A DNA stretch of 64,000 nucleotides from JBDRKN01 sp043813955. GTDB lineage: Bacteria; Patescibacteriota; Patescibacteriia; Patescibacteriales; Patescibacteriaceae. Made by a program: the position numbers and the translations under genes. The stretch lies in the NCBI GenBank assembly GCA_043813955.1, contig JBDRKN010000020.1:5192-69191 (forward strand), written 5' to 3'. The notes below the pieces were generated by a model. It did not search any database and had not been told where the DNA came from. It saw only the letters and a program-made list of their open reading frames with translations. This document shows positions 1 through 6,451 of the stretch, one piece after another; the stretch's first letter is position 1; each line of letters starts with the position of its first letter.

Positions 1-383
1 GTGATTATGGTTCCAAAACTTGTAGCAATAGCCTTGCCTCCTTTAAAACTAATAAATGCTGAAAAGCAATGGCCTAGTATTGGAGCTATAACTATGAGAA
101 ATAGCAAGAGGTAATCAGAGTCATACCCTAGGACAAATTTAACAATAACTATTGGCAACAAGCCTTTTGCAAAATCTCCTAAAAAGGTTAAGAAAGCCCA
201 TTTCTTGCACTTTCTGCTGGAAAGGTTATGGGTTTTACATATCCTATATACATTCGTGCAGCCAATCCCACCGCTACCAAATTTACGAATATCTTTGTTA
301 ATAATTTTTTTAACAATTAGATATCCTATAGGTATTGCGCCCATAAAATAGGCGCAGGCTATTAAGAAAATTGAAAAGAGCAT
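1..383 (-). CDS. plsY: Glycerol-3-phosphate acyltransferase PlsY (C-terminus beyond window)
   Basis: The frame opens at ATG 383-381 and runs off the left edge, so 127 codons are visible and the C-terminus is missing. PlsY is a membrane enzyme that moves an acyl group from acyl-phosphate to glycerol-3-phosphate, the first step of phospholipid synthesis. The visible family motifs are GAIPIGYL in the first membrane segment, GSGGIGCTNVYR (family form GSGNxGATNxxR) and FKGGKAIATSFG at the edge. Hydrophobic stretches fit a multi-pass protein. The changes around the second motif (extra Cys and Gly) are mild. The assignment is firm although the gene is partial. Confidence 0.88.
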   Translation of the reverse strand, partial: MLFSIFLIACAYFMGAIPIGYLIVKKIINKDIRKFGSGGIGCTNVYRICKTHNLSSRKCKKWAFLTFLGDFAKGLLPIVIVKFVLGYDSDYLLLFLIVIAPILGHCFSAFISFKGGKAIATSFGTII

Positions 384-453
384 ACAACACCTTTGTTTTT
401 GTTATATAAAATATTTATTATAAAAATGCAATAAGGTTCTGGGACAATACAAA

Positions 454-741
454 TTAAGAAAACCAGTTCTTAAAAATATTTTTAATAAAAATAAATAGAC
501 CAATTGAAAGCAATTTGATAAACTTTTCCCGGGAAATACCAATTTTTTCCAAATGTTTTAAAAGCTGATGCCTTACGCCGATAGAAACAGTTTGAGCTTT
601 TGGCACAGATAAAATAATGCGGGATTCTGGATGAACCAAACGAGTATGACTGCCCTTGCCGCCTTTCTTAATTTTAAAACCGAGCCGCTTAGCGGCTTGG
701 ATAAATTCTTTAGAAGAAAATGCTGGCAGTTTCTCGCTCAT
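454..741 (-). CDS. hicA: HicA-family mRNA interferase toxin
   Basis: 95 residues. HicA toxins are small double-stranded-RNA-binding-fold ribonucleases that cleave mRNA in starved or stressed cells. The protein shows the YcfA/HicA pattern: FIQAAKRLGFKIKKGGKGSH with the catalytic His in GSH, followed by a beta strand (RIILSVPKA) and a basic helix. After KFIKLL there is a hydrophobic tail of about 20 residues (IGLFIFIKNIFKNWF) that ordinary HicA lacks; it may come from loss of an original stop. It lies 6 nt downstream of the HicB-like antitoxin gene, the usual partner, in antitoxin-first order. Confidence 0.85.
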   Translation of the reverse strand: MSEKLPAFSSKEFIQAAKRLGFKIKKGGKGSHTRLVHPESRIILSVPKAQTVSIGVRHQLLKHLEKIGISREKFIKLLSIGLFIFIKNIFKNWFS

Positions 742-747
742 ATAAAA

Positions 748-990
748 TTAATTAGTCGCCAGCTCAAGTTGAAGTTCGCCTTCTACTTTAAGAAGAAAAG
801 GATCGGATAATCTATCAGGCACGCCAAAATAAGTAAAGACAGAATCTTTCATATTCAAAATAGCTTCCTCTTGGGTTTTGCCTTGAGAATAGCAGCCAGG
901 AATATCAGGAGAATCAGTCCACCAAATACCGTCTTCTCCCAAATGAACCCGGATAGCAAATTTTTTAGGAATTTGTTCTAAACTTTCCAT
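748..990 (-). CDS. hicB: HicB-family antitoxin
   Basis: 80 residues. HicB antitoxins have a partly degraded RNase H fold that binds and blocks HicA. The sequence carries the family pattern: FAIRVHLGEDGIWWTDSPDI then PGCYSQGKTQEEAILNMKDS, and a short C-terminal part without an obvious helix-turn-helix or ribbon-helix-helix DNA-binding domain. It is the first gene of a two-gene unit with the toxin directly downstream. The lack of a visible DNA-binding tail makes autoregulation by this protein alone uncertain. Confidence 0.85.
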   Translation of the reverse strand: MESLEQIPKKFAIRVHLGEDGIWWTDSPDIPGCYSQGKTQEEAILNMKDSVFTYFGVPDRLSDPFLLKVEGELQLELATN

Positions 991-1090
991 ATGCCAGTAG
1001 TATATACCTGTTAAAAATCAAAGTCAAATTCAAAAAACAATTTTAATCATTCGGCATGAACGGGGCAAAAAAACGGTATATTTAATTTTG

Positions 1091-1162
1091 TAGTCCCTAG
1101 GGGAATTGAACCCCTCTTTCCAGGTTGAGAACCTGACGTCCTAACCAATAGACGAAGGGACC
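1091..1162 (-). tRNA. tRNA-Glu (anticodon CTC)
   Basis: Folds into a full cloverleaf on the minus strand: acceptor GGTCCCT with AGGGACT (a G-U pair at position 1-72), D arm GTCT/GGAC, anticodon stem TCAGG/CCTGG with loop TTCTCAA, T stem AGGGG/CCCCT with loop TTCAATT, discriminator A. The anticodon is CTC, so it reads GAG. No CCA is encoded. The first base of the tRNA is the last base of the fmt stop codon, so the tRNA must be cut out of the fmt transcript. Confidence 0.95.
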
Positions 1163-2100
1163 TAGCCTAATATACTGCCAATAAAATCTTGGTTTCCATT
1201 TAAAAATTCTTTAGATGAAAGCTCATTCTTGCCCTGTATTTGCAATTTTTCAATAATTAAAGCATCTTTGCCGCATTGTATTGCCAGCCCATTATTATAC
1301 ATAAAAGTCTTTCCTATTTTCTGGCTGTTTATAGTAATAATCTCATGCTGAACATGCGTAATTTTTAATTGCTTGCCCTTAACCCATGTCCATGCGCCAG
1401 GCCAATGGCCCAAAGCTCGGACAAAACGCTCAATTTCTTGAGCTGATTTTTGCCAGTCAATCAAGCCGTCGCTTTTTTTAATTTGATGAACATAATTAGC
1501 CTTGCTGTCATCCTGTGGCTGTGGTTCAATTTTACCTTTAATATATTTTTTAATAGTTGGAATTAATAACTTAGCGCCTGCTTCAGCTAAGCGGTCATAC
1601 AAGCTGACTGTTGTTTCCTCAGAGCTAATAACTGTTTTAGCTTGGCTTAAAATCGGGCCAGTGTCAAGAGTTTCATCCATGACCATAATGGTAACGCCAG
1701 TCTCTTTTTCATTGTTGAGAATAACGGCGTGAATCGGAGAAGCTCCGCGATATTTAGGCAAGAGAGAGGCATGAACATTAAGACAGCCATATTTAGGCAA
1801 GCGCAGGACATCTGGAGGAATAATCTGCGCATAAGCAGCTATTACAATAATATCTGGCTGCAACTTTCTAATATTCTCCATTACTTGGATAATATTCTGA
1901 GGCTGCCAGATATTTTCAATCTGGTATTTTACAGCAAGCTCCTTAACAGGAGGAGCAGTTATAACCTGTTTTCTTCCAATTGGCATATCTGGCTGTGTAA
2001 TAACAGCCTGAATCTTAAAATCAGCATCTTTGTATAATGCTTTAAGAGCTGGCAAGGCAAAATCCGGCGTGCCAGCAAAAATTGTCTTTATGCTGTTCAT
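1162..2100 (-). CDS. fmt: Methionyl-tRNA formyltransferase
   Basis: 312 residues, normal length. It formylates Met-tRNA-fMet for translation start, using 10-formyltetrahydrofolate. The N-terminal Rossmann domain begins IKTIFAGTPDFALPAL; the catalytic segment reads HASLLPKYRGASPIHAVI followed by ETGVTIMVMDETLDTGPIL, as in Fmt. The C-terminal OB-like domain follows from about residue 205. Its start overlaps the end of def by 4 nt (ATGA), so the two are translationally coupled, which suits their linked roles of adding and removing the formyl group. The stop codon touches tRNA-Glu. Confidence 0.96.
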   Translation of the reverse strand: MNSIKTIFAGTPDFALPALKALYKDADFKIQAVITQPDMPIGRKQVITAPPVKELAVKYQIENIWQPQNIIQVMENIRKLQPDIIVIAAYAQIIPPDVLRLPKYGCLNVHASLLPKYRGASPIHAVILNNEKETGVTIMVMDETLDTGPILSQAKTVISSEETTVSLYDRLAEAGAKLLIPTIKKYIKGKIEPQPQDDSKANYVHQIKKSDGLIDWQKSAQEIERFVRALGHWPGAWTWVKGKQLKITHVQHEIITINSQKIGKTFMYNNGLAIQCGKDALIIEKLQIQGKNELSSKEFLNGNQDFIGSILG

Positions 2101-2567
2101 ACCTGTTTATTTAAACTCCTAGCCTTGTCTATGAATAGAATGCCGTCTAAATGATCAATCTCGTGCTGGATTACGCGAGCCATCATGCCCTTAGCCTGAA
2201 TGTTTTTTTCTTTTCCAGACTTGTCTAAAAATTTGCATTTAATTTTCTTAAAACGCTTGACTTTGCCAAAAACATCTGGAACAGACAAGCATCCTTCTTC
2301 GCCCCATTCCTTAGTTAATGAAGTTTTAACAATCTTTGGATTAATCATTATTAAAACTCCGTCTTTAATATTAATTGCAATTAAACAAATATTCTTTCCT
2401 ATTTGAGGAGCTGCCAAGCCAGCTCCGTCATCTCTGACCATGGTCTGAGACAAATCAAGGCATAACTGCTGAAATTCTTTATGAGATATTATTTTCTTGC
2501 TCACTAATTCTGACCTTTTTCTCAATATAGGGTTTGGCTCTATTAAAATTTTTAATATATTTGACAT
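2097..2567 (-). CDS. def: Peptide deformylase
   Basis: 156 residues. It removes the formyl group from nascent proteins; the metal is held by one Cys and two His. All three deformylase motifs are visible: GAGLAAPQIG near residue 48, EEGCLSVP near residue 90 (metal Cys) and QHEIDHLDG near residue 134 (HExxH). It is the first gene of the def-fmt pair. The C-terminus is short and ends soon after the third motif. No problem seen with start or length. Confidence 0.96.
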   Translation of the reverse strand: MSNILKILIEPNPILRKRSELVSKKIISHKEFQQLCLDLSQTMVRDDGAGLAAPQIGKNICLIAINIKDGVLIMINPKIVKTSLTKEWGEEGCLSVPDVFGKVKRFKKIKCKFLDKSGKEKNIQAKGMMARVIQHEIDHLDGILFIDKARSLNKQV

Positions 2568-2641
2568 AATTATAAAAAAGTATTAAGATTTTAAATAAAT
2601 AATAGCTCATTTTAACAAAAAAATCAAGTCAGGCGGCAATT

Positions 2642-2872
2642 ATGGTTACTCAATTATCAGACGGAACTTACCAGGTTTTTGGAATTTTATTATACAAAAA
2701 TCAAAGATGTTTTTTCCTTAAAGACTATGAACATAATAATTGTATTATTGATTATCGAGAGAGCATTTACAAAAGAATGCTTCCATGGAATATTTCATTA
2801 AAAACTAAATTTAAGGTTATTTCAGTTAATGGCAGCAAAAAAATTAATATTATACTTAGGGGCATACTTTAG
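2642..2872 (+). CDS. Hypothetical protein, 76 residues
   Basis: I do not recognise this protein. It is compact and probably all-beta: TYQVFGILLYKNQRCFFLKD followed by several short strands, with no membrane segment or signal peptide. It is divergent from def and is closed by its own terminator hairpin, which overlaps the stop codon; that arrangement supports a real single-gene transcript. There is no good ribosome-binding site before ATG 2642, so the start is only probable. Confidence 0.5.
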   Translation: MVTQLSDGTYQVFGILLYKNQRCFFLKDYEHNNCIIDYRESIYKRMLPWNISLKTKFKVISVNGSKKINIILRGIL

Positions 2873-2883
2873 CCCCTTTTTTT
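2858..2883 (+). terminator. Intrinsic terminator
   Basis: GGGGC (2859-2863) pairs with GCCCC (2872-2876), followed by seven T. The stop codon of the upstream small gene lies inside the hairpin loop region. Confidence 0.85.
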
Positions 2884-2892
2884 ATTATCTGC

Positions 2893-2904
2893 TATACTAT
2901 TTAC
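2893..2904 (+). promoter_or_regulatory. -10 box giving a leaderless start
   Basis: TATACT at 2893-2898, preceded by TGC (extended -10 like). Counting seven bases past the hexamer puts the transcript start at 2905, the A of the ATG of the next gene, with no room for a ribosome-binding site. Confidence 0.55.
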
Positions 2905-3156
2905 ATGAAACAATTAGGCGATATTTTCAAAAACAGGAAAGTTAAAAAACCGCCAGCTTATGAATGGCAGGATTTAGCTTTGCGCATGATTGAAGAGCTG
3001 AGGATTCCTAAATTCAAGCGCAGTTCTGTTTTTAAAATATGCAAAGAAAACTCCAGGGAAGCTATTGAACAAGCTTTTAATGACACAAAAGAACTCTGCC
3101 CAGACGGACAGAGTTGGAAGTATTTTTTCAAAATTATTTCTAAAAAGAATAATTAA
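2905..3156 (+). CDS. Conserved small hypothetical protein, 83 residues
   Basis: Small soluble protein without a signal peptide. The sequence starts MKQLGDIFKNRKVKKPPAYE and continues with two or three helices; a motif KRSSVFKICKEN sits in the middle and the C-terminus is basic. I remember similar short proteins (KPPAYxWQDLAL, FKRSSVFK) from Patescibacteria, but no function. Its promoter places the transcript start on the ATG, so it is probably leaderless. Its 3' end overlaps by 17 nt with the convergent LigB-like gene, and no separate terminator is seen. Confidence 0.62.
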   Translation: MKQLGDIFKNRKVKKPPAYEWQDLALRMIEELRIPKFKRSSVFKICKENSREAIEQAFNDTKELCPDGQSWKYFFKIISKKNN

Positions 3157-3925
3157 CTACTAAACATCCAACTCCAAAAGGATGTTCATATGACAGCAAT
3201 TTAGCTGTTTTTTTCATGTCTGATAATAAGCCAAGCAGTATCATAATCGGCCTTAGGCCTGTTTCATTAACATCTTTAATTAGCTTTGGATCAATCTTTA
3301 ATATGTTAATATCATCATTCTCAATAGCTTTAATAACTTTTTTATCAAACTTTTTAGCCTGCAAAGAATAACCTGCTAAAGCTTGCCTGCTAAGGCAGCA
3401 GGATAAATCAGCAGAAACAATAATAGCTATCTTTCTCTGGCTGATTACAAGCTCATGCCTTAATAGCTGTCCAAACTCATAATGGCTCTTTAAATCCTGC
3501 TGTGAATTGTAAATAGGGATAATTTTAACATTAGGCAGATTCTTTGTTAATAAAAACAATGGCACAGCTGATCCAGAATCAAGAACAGGCTCATTAATAA
3601 TCTGCAATTGTGTTTTTGATTCTAAATTTTCTTTAAGCCTCGCAGCTAGCTCAACATCTCCGGATAATTTAAACTTATTAGTCAAATCCCCAAATTCTTC
3701 AAACTTTCCCTCAAATTCAGAGCTGATATTCAAGCTAAAAGCCTCTGGCTGAATCAAGCCATGCGGTGAAAGAATAATTATGGTTTCTGGCTTAACAGAT
3801 TCCAAAGCAACCCTTAACTTATCATACGCAGTTAAGGTCTGTTTTAATTGATTAGTATTTTCTTTTCCCACTTCAGGAATCAGCAGAGGAGAGTGGGAAG
3901 CGATTGCAGAAAAAATTACAGACAT
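3140..3925 (-). CDS. LigB-fold class III extradiol dioxygenase-like protein
   Basis: 261 residues. Class III extradiol dioxygenases use non-haem Fe(II); the same fold is used by Memo-type proteins of unknown activity. Motifs that fit are ASHSPLLIPEVG at the N-terminus, IIILSPHG near residue 53, and a C-terminal YEHPFGVG, which gives histidines in the places expected for a LigB metal site. There is no aromatic-degradation operon nearby, so a catabolic role is unlikely; relatives in Patescibacteria are often labelled AmmeMemoRadiSam protein B. Substrate unknown. Confidence 0.7.
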   Translation of the reverse strand: MSVIFSAIASHSPLLIPEVGKENTNQLKQTLTAYDKLRVALESVKPETIIILSPHGLIQPEAFSLNISSEFEGKFEEFGDLTNKFKLSGDVELAARLKENLESKTQLQIINEPVLDSGSAVPLFLLTKNLPNVKIIPIYNSQQDLKSHYEFGQLLRHELVISQRKIAIIVSADLSCCLSRQALAGYSLQAKKFDKKVIKAIENDDINILKIDPKLIKDVNETGLRPIMILLGLLSDMKKTAKLLSYEHPFGVGCLVVNYSF

Positions 3926-3957
3926 AAATGAAAGCAGGCCTTGGGCCTGCTCCTTAA

Positions 3958-5430
3958 TTATTCAGTTTCTTCAACAGCTCCTAAAACCTGTATAGGCTCG
4001 CCCTTGGTGTATAGCAAAAAAACCTTTGGTGAAATAGTAACAATATTTTCCCATTTATACCCCATGCTTTCAAATACTTCAGCAGATTTAATAGCCCTAA
4101 GCTGTCCTTGGTCAATCACATAAACGCCTGGAGCCTTGTCAATCTTAACAAGCTCGCCGTCATTAAATTTTATAGGCTCTACTGTCTGATATCTGGCTAG
4201 CTCATGCGGGCTTACAGGAATAATTTTGCGGCCTTTAAACTTTACTTCTAAAAATATGCGCTCTAAAATAGGGGCTTTAACTCCTTCTTCAACCCAATAA
4301 ACGCCTCCTGTCATATCATCCTGCAGCAAAGCGCCCATTGGATAAGCAGAATTTTCAGTAATTGGCTTGCTTTCTTCATATGAATTTATATCCTCCCATG
4401 AAGCATTCATAATCTCTTCTGGATTATATCCAATGCGCCTAAATGCTTCTATGTTTGTAAAGCCTCTGCGCTTGTTATCTACTAAGAGCCAAAGTTTTCC
4501 GTCTGGATCCTGAATAATTGAATACTGGGGAAATCTAATAGGAGCTCCTATTTCAAATTTTGATAAAACAGCTTTGTCTACTTGTATAATCTTTTTTAAA
4601 TCAAACCTTGAGACAAGGGCGGCTTTTGACAGAAAAGGGCGTTTTTGATCATTTTGAATCAGCCAGACTCCTGCCTCGCCCTTGGCTTGTAGCAAAGATC
4701 CATTAGGATAGGTGGTTCTAAAATATCTGTTCCAGATTACCCAAAAATTATAATTGCCATTATATACATGGGGAGTATAGTTATACAAAGCGGCAGTAGC
4801 ATTATTAGTTGGAGTAACAATTGATTCTGCCCTAACTGAGGTAGAATATGGATTAGTAAAATGATATGTTCTGTTAATTTTGTATTTATAATTCTGCGGA
4901 TTATCCATATAATCCCTGAATTGGAGAGCAGCGCTGTTAACCTGCTTTCCAAAGCCTCTCCAGCGCGAATTACAGCCTCCGCCGTCAGGGCAGCCATAGC
5001 CCATGGCCCAGTCAAGCCTGCCTCTTTCTGGATTTCTATTATCAATCAAACCTTGTTCTTTCTGAAGCAAAACTAACAAAAACTTAGGATTTATAGTCTT
5101 AAACGGCTGGCATTTAAATTTCTTTTCAGCAAAAGTAGGTCGAGAACTCAATTCAACGCCATCGCAGTTAAAGTTATTAACAGAAGCATTATATATAATT
5201 TCTGCTGCGCTCTTTATTTCATAATTAGCGTCAAATGTCTTGTAATTTGCTAAATAGCTTGCTCTGTTTTCTAAAAAATCCTGTATATCTGATATGCTCA
5301 TGGAATTATAGTCTAAAAGCTCATAGTCTGATATAAGAAAGCTTGGGTTAAAAGCTTGTCCTGCTTTAGCAGAATTAGCTGATAATAAAGTAAAAATTAC
5401 ACAAAAGGATAATATAAACGCTTTGCGCAT
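3958..5430 (-). CDS. Secreted cell-surface protein with lysozyme-like N-terminal region and C-terminal repeats
   Basis: 490 residues with a clear signal peptide (MRKAFILSFCVIFTLLSANS, then AKA). Residues 30-240 contain a conserved block found in secreted proteins of Patescibacteria and Actinobacteria: LLDYNSMSISDIQDFL, then INPKFLLVLLQKEQGLI, LDWAMGYGCPDGGGC, FGKQVNSAALQFRDY and NYTPHVYNGNYNFWVIWNRY. The pattern and the QKEQGL segment suggest a wall-lytic or wall-binding domain, but I cannot name catalytic residues. Residues 245-480 hold about four repeats of 50-60 residues built around aromatic strands (GVWLIQNDQKRPFLS, KLWLLVDNKRRGFTN, GVYWVEEGVKAPI, GVYVIDQGQLRAIKS). Probably exported and wall-attached. 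Single-gene unit. Confidence 0.72.
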   Translation of the reverse strand: MRKAFILSFCVIFTLLSANSAKAGQAFNPSFLISDYELLDYNSMSISDIQDFLENRASYLANYKTFDANYEIKSAAEIIYNASVNNFNCDGVELSSRPTFAEKKFKCQPFKTINPKFLLVLLQKEQGLIDNRNPERGRLDWAMGYGCPDGGGCNSRWRGFGKQVNSAALQFRDYMDNPQNYKYKINRTYHFTNPYSTSVRAESIVTPTNNATAALYNYTPHVYNGNYNFWVIWNRYFRTTYPNGSLLQAKGEAGVWLIQNDQKRPFLSKAALVSRFDLKKIIQVDKAVLSKFEIGAPIRFPQYSIIQDPDGKLWLLVDNKRRGFTNIEAFRRIGYNPEEIMNASWEDINSYEESKPITENSAYPMGALLQDDMTGGVYWVEEGVKAPILERIFLEVKFKGRKIIPVSPHELARYQTVEPIKFNDGELVKIDKAPGVYVIDQGQLRAIKSAEVFESMGYKWENIVTISPKVFLLYTKGEPIQVLGAVEETE

Positions 5431-5586
5431 AAAATATGTTTAATTTGTTATATTATGATTATAGCACAAATTATAGAATAAGAAAGATGTACAAGTCCAT
5501 GAACATAATTGACACAAAGCATTTGATATGATTTAATAATATATTATTTAATTAACTAATTTTGCACATTTACAAAGGATTTGAAA

Positions 5587-6126
5587 ATGGAATTATCAGA
5601 AAGACAAAAAGGACTTCTTAATAAACGCATTATTAAGATATATGGAGAAATTGATGGACATATGGTTGATTATGTGCGTGAATGCCTTGAAACACTAATA
5701 ATATCCGGCAGCCCCAAAATAACAGTTATATTCTCTAGCTATGGTGGAAACATTATTTCTGGTTTGGCTATCTATGATTTATTAATACTGTATAAAGGCA
5801 AAATAATAGGAAGGGCTATCAACTTTTGCCATTCAACAGCTATTTTTTGTTTGCAGGCATGCGATGCAAAAGAGGCAAGCCGTCATTCCTCTCTGCTTGC
5901 GCATAATCTTTTGGGCAATAAAGTTAAGTTGGATCTTTTGCTTAATAAAAAAAGGCGGAAGAAGTATATCGCTAATTTAAAAAGACAGCAAAAATTAATG
6001 AATGATATTTTCCTTAAAAAAACAAAGTTCAAAAATATAGAAGAACTGAAAAAATTTTTGGCTAAAAACAAAGTTATAACCGCCAAGAAAGCAAAAAAAC
6101 TAGGTCTTATTGATAAAATTATTTAA
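5587..6126 (+). CDS. ClpP-like serine peptidase (S14 family)
   Basis: 179 residues from ATG 5587. An in-frame TTG lies at 5581, but the ribosome-binding site AAGGA at 5575-5579 is 7 nt from the ATG and only 1 nt from the TTG. The fold signature matches ClpP: IYGEIDG at the N-terminus, FSSYGGNIISGLAIYDLL (ClpP: NSPGGxVxAGLAIYD), CHSTAIF at the nucleophile position (ClpP: AASM) and SSLLAHNLLG giving the His. The C-terminus VITAKKAKKLGLIDKII matches the ClpP end. The catalytic Ser and His are present; the Asp is not clear. It is not the housekeeping clpP, which is usually about 195 residues and closer to consensus. An 88-residue gene follows after 9 nt. Confidence 0.68.
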   Translation: MELSERQKGLLNKRIIKIYGEIDGHMVDYVRECLETLIISGSPKITVIFSSYGGNIISGLAIYDLLILYKGKIIGRAINFCHSTAIFCLQACDAKEASRHSSLLAHNLLGNKVKLDLLLNKKRRKKYIANLKRQQKLMNDIFLKKTKFKNIEELKKFLAKNKVITAKKAKKLGLIDKII

Positions 6127-6135
6127 GGAGGATTT

Positions 6136-6402
6136 ATGGATATATTAGAATTTGACATCCATGATGTCGGGGAAAAAGATATGAAAACGCTCTCTATGAA
6201 AGAGAGGGGTCAAGCGCCTGTCATTTTTACAAAGGCAAAAATTGACAATAGCAAAATCATGCCTGGCAATATTTTGGAGATTAGGACAGATGATGGGATT
6301 AAGCCTTATTTAATTAAAAGCGTACATCGGGAGGCTAGCAAAAAAACTAACCAAGATATCAAAAAAGGCAAAGTTTTTGTTTCTGAGCTCAAGCCTCGTT
6401 AA
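6136..6402 (+). CDS. Hypothetical protein, 88 residues
   Basis: Not recognised. It starts after an excellent ribosome-binding site (AAGGAGG, 6124-6130) and lies 9 nt behind the ClpP-like gene, so the pair forms a small operon. The protein is charged and soluble; the middle (MPGNILEIRTDDGIKPYLIK) looks like a small beta-barrel, and no cysteines or membrane segment are present. A role as partner or adaptor of the ClpP-like protein is suggested only by position. A terminator follows immediately. Confidence 0.6.
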   Translation: MDILEFDIHDVGEKDMKTLSMKERGQAPVIFTKAKIDNSKIMPGNILEIRTDDGIKPYLIKSVHREASKKTNQDIKKGKVFVSELKPR

Positions 6403-6406
6403 TAAC

Positions 6407-6436
6407 AAAGCCGGTATTGCAATAGTACCGGCTTTT
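6407..6436. terminator. Bidirectional intrinsic terminator
   Basis: AAAGCCGGTA (6407-6416) pairs with TACCGGCTTT (6426-6435), with T-runs on both strands. It ends the ClpP-like operon on the plus strand and clpB on the minus strand. Confidence 0.88.
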
Positions 6437-6451
6437 AAAATATCCAAATCA

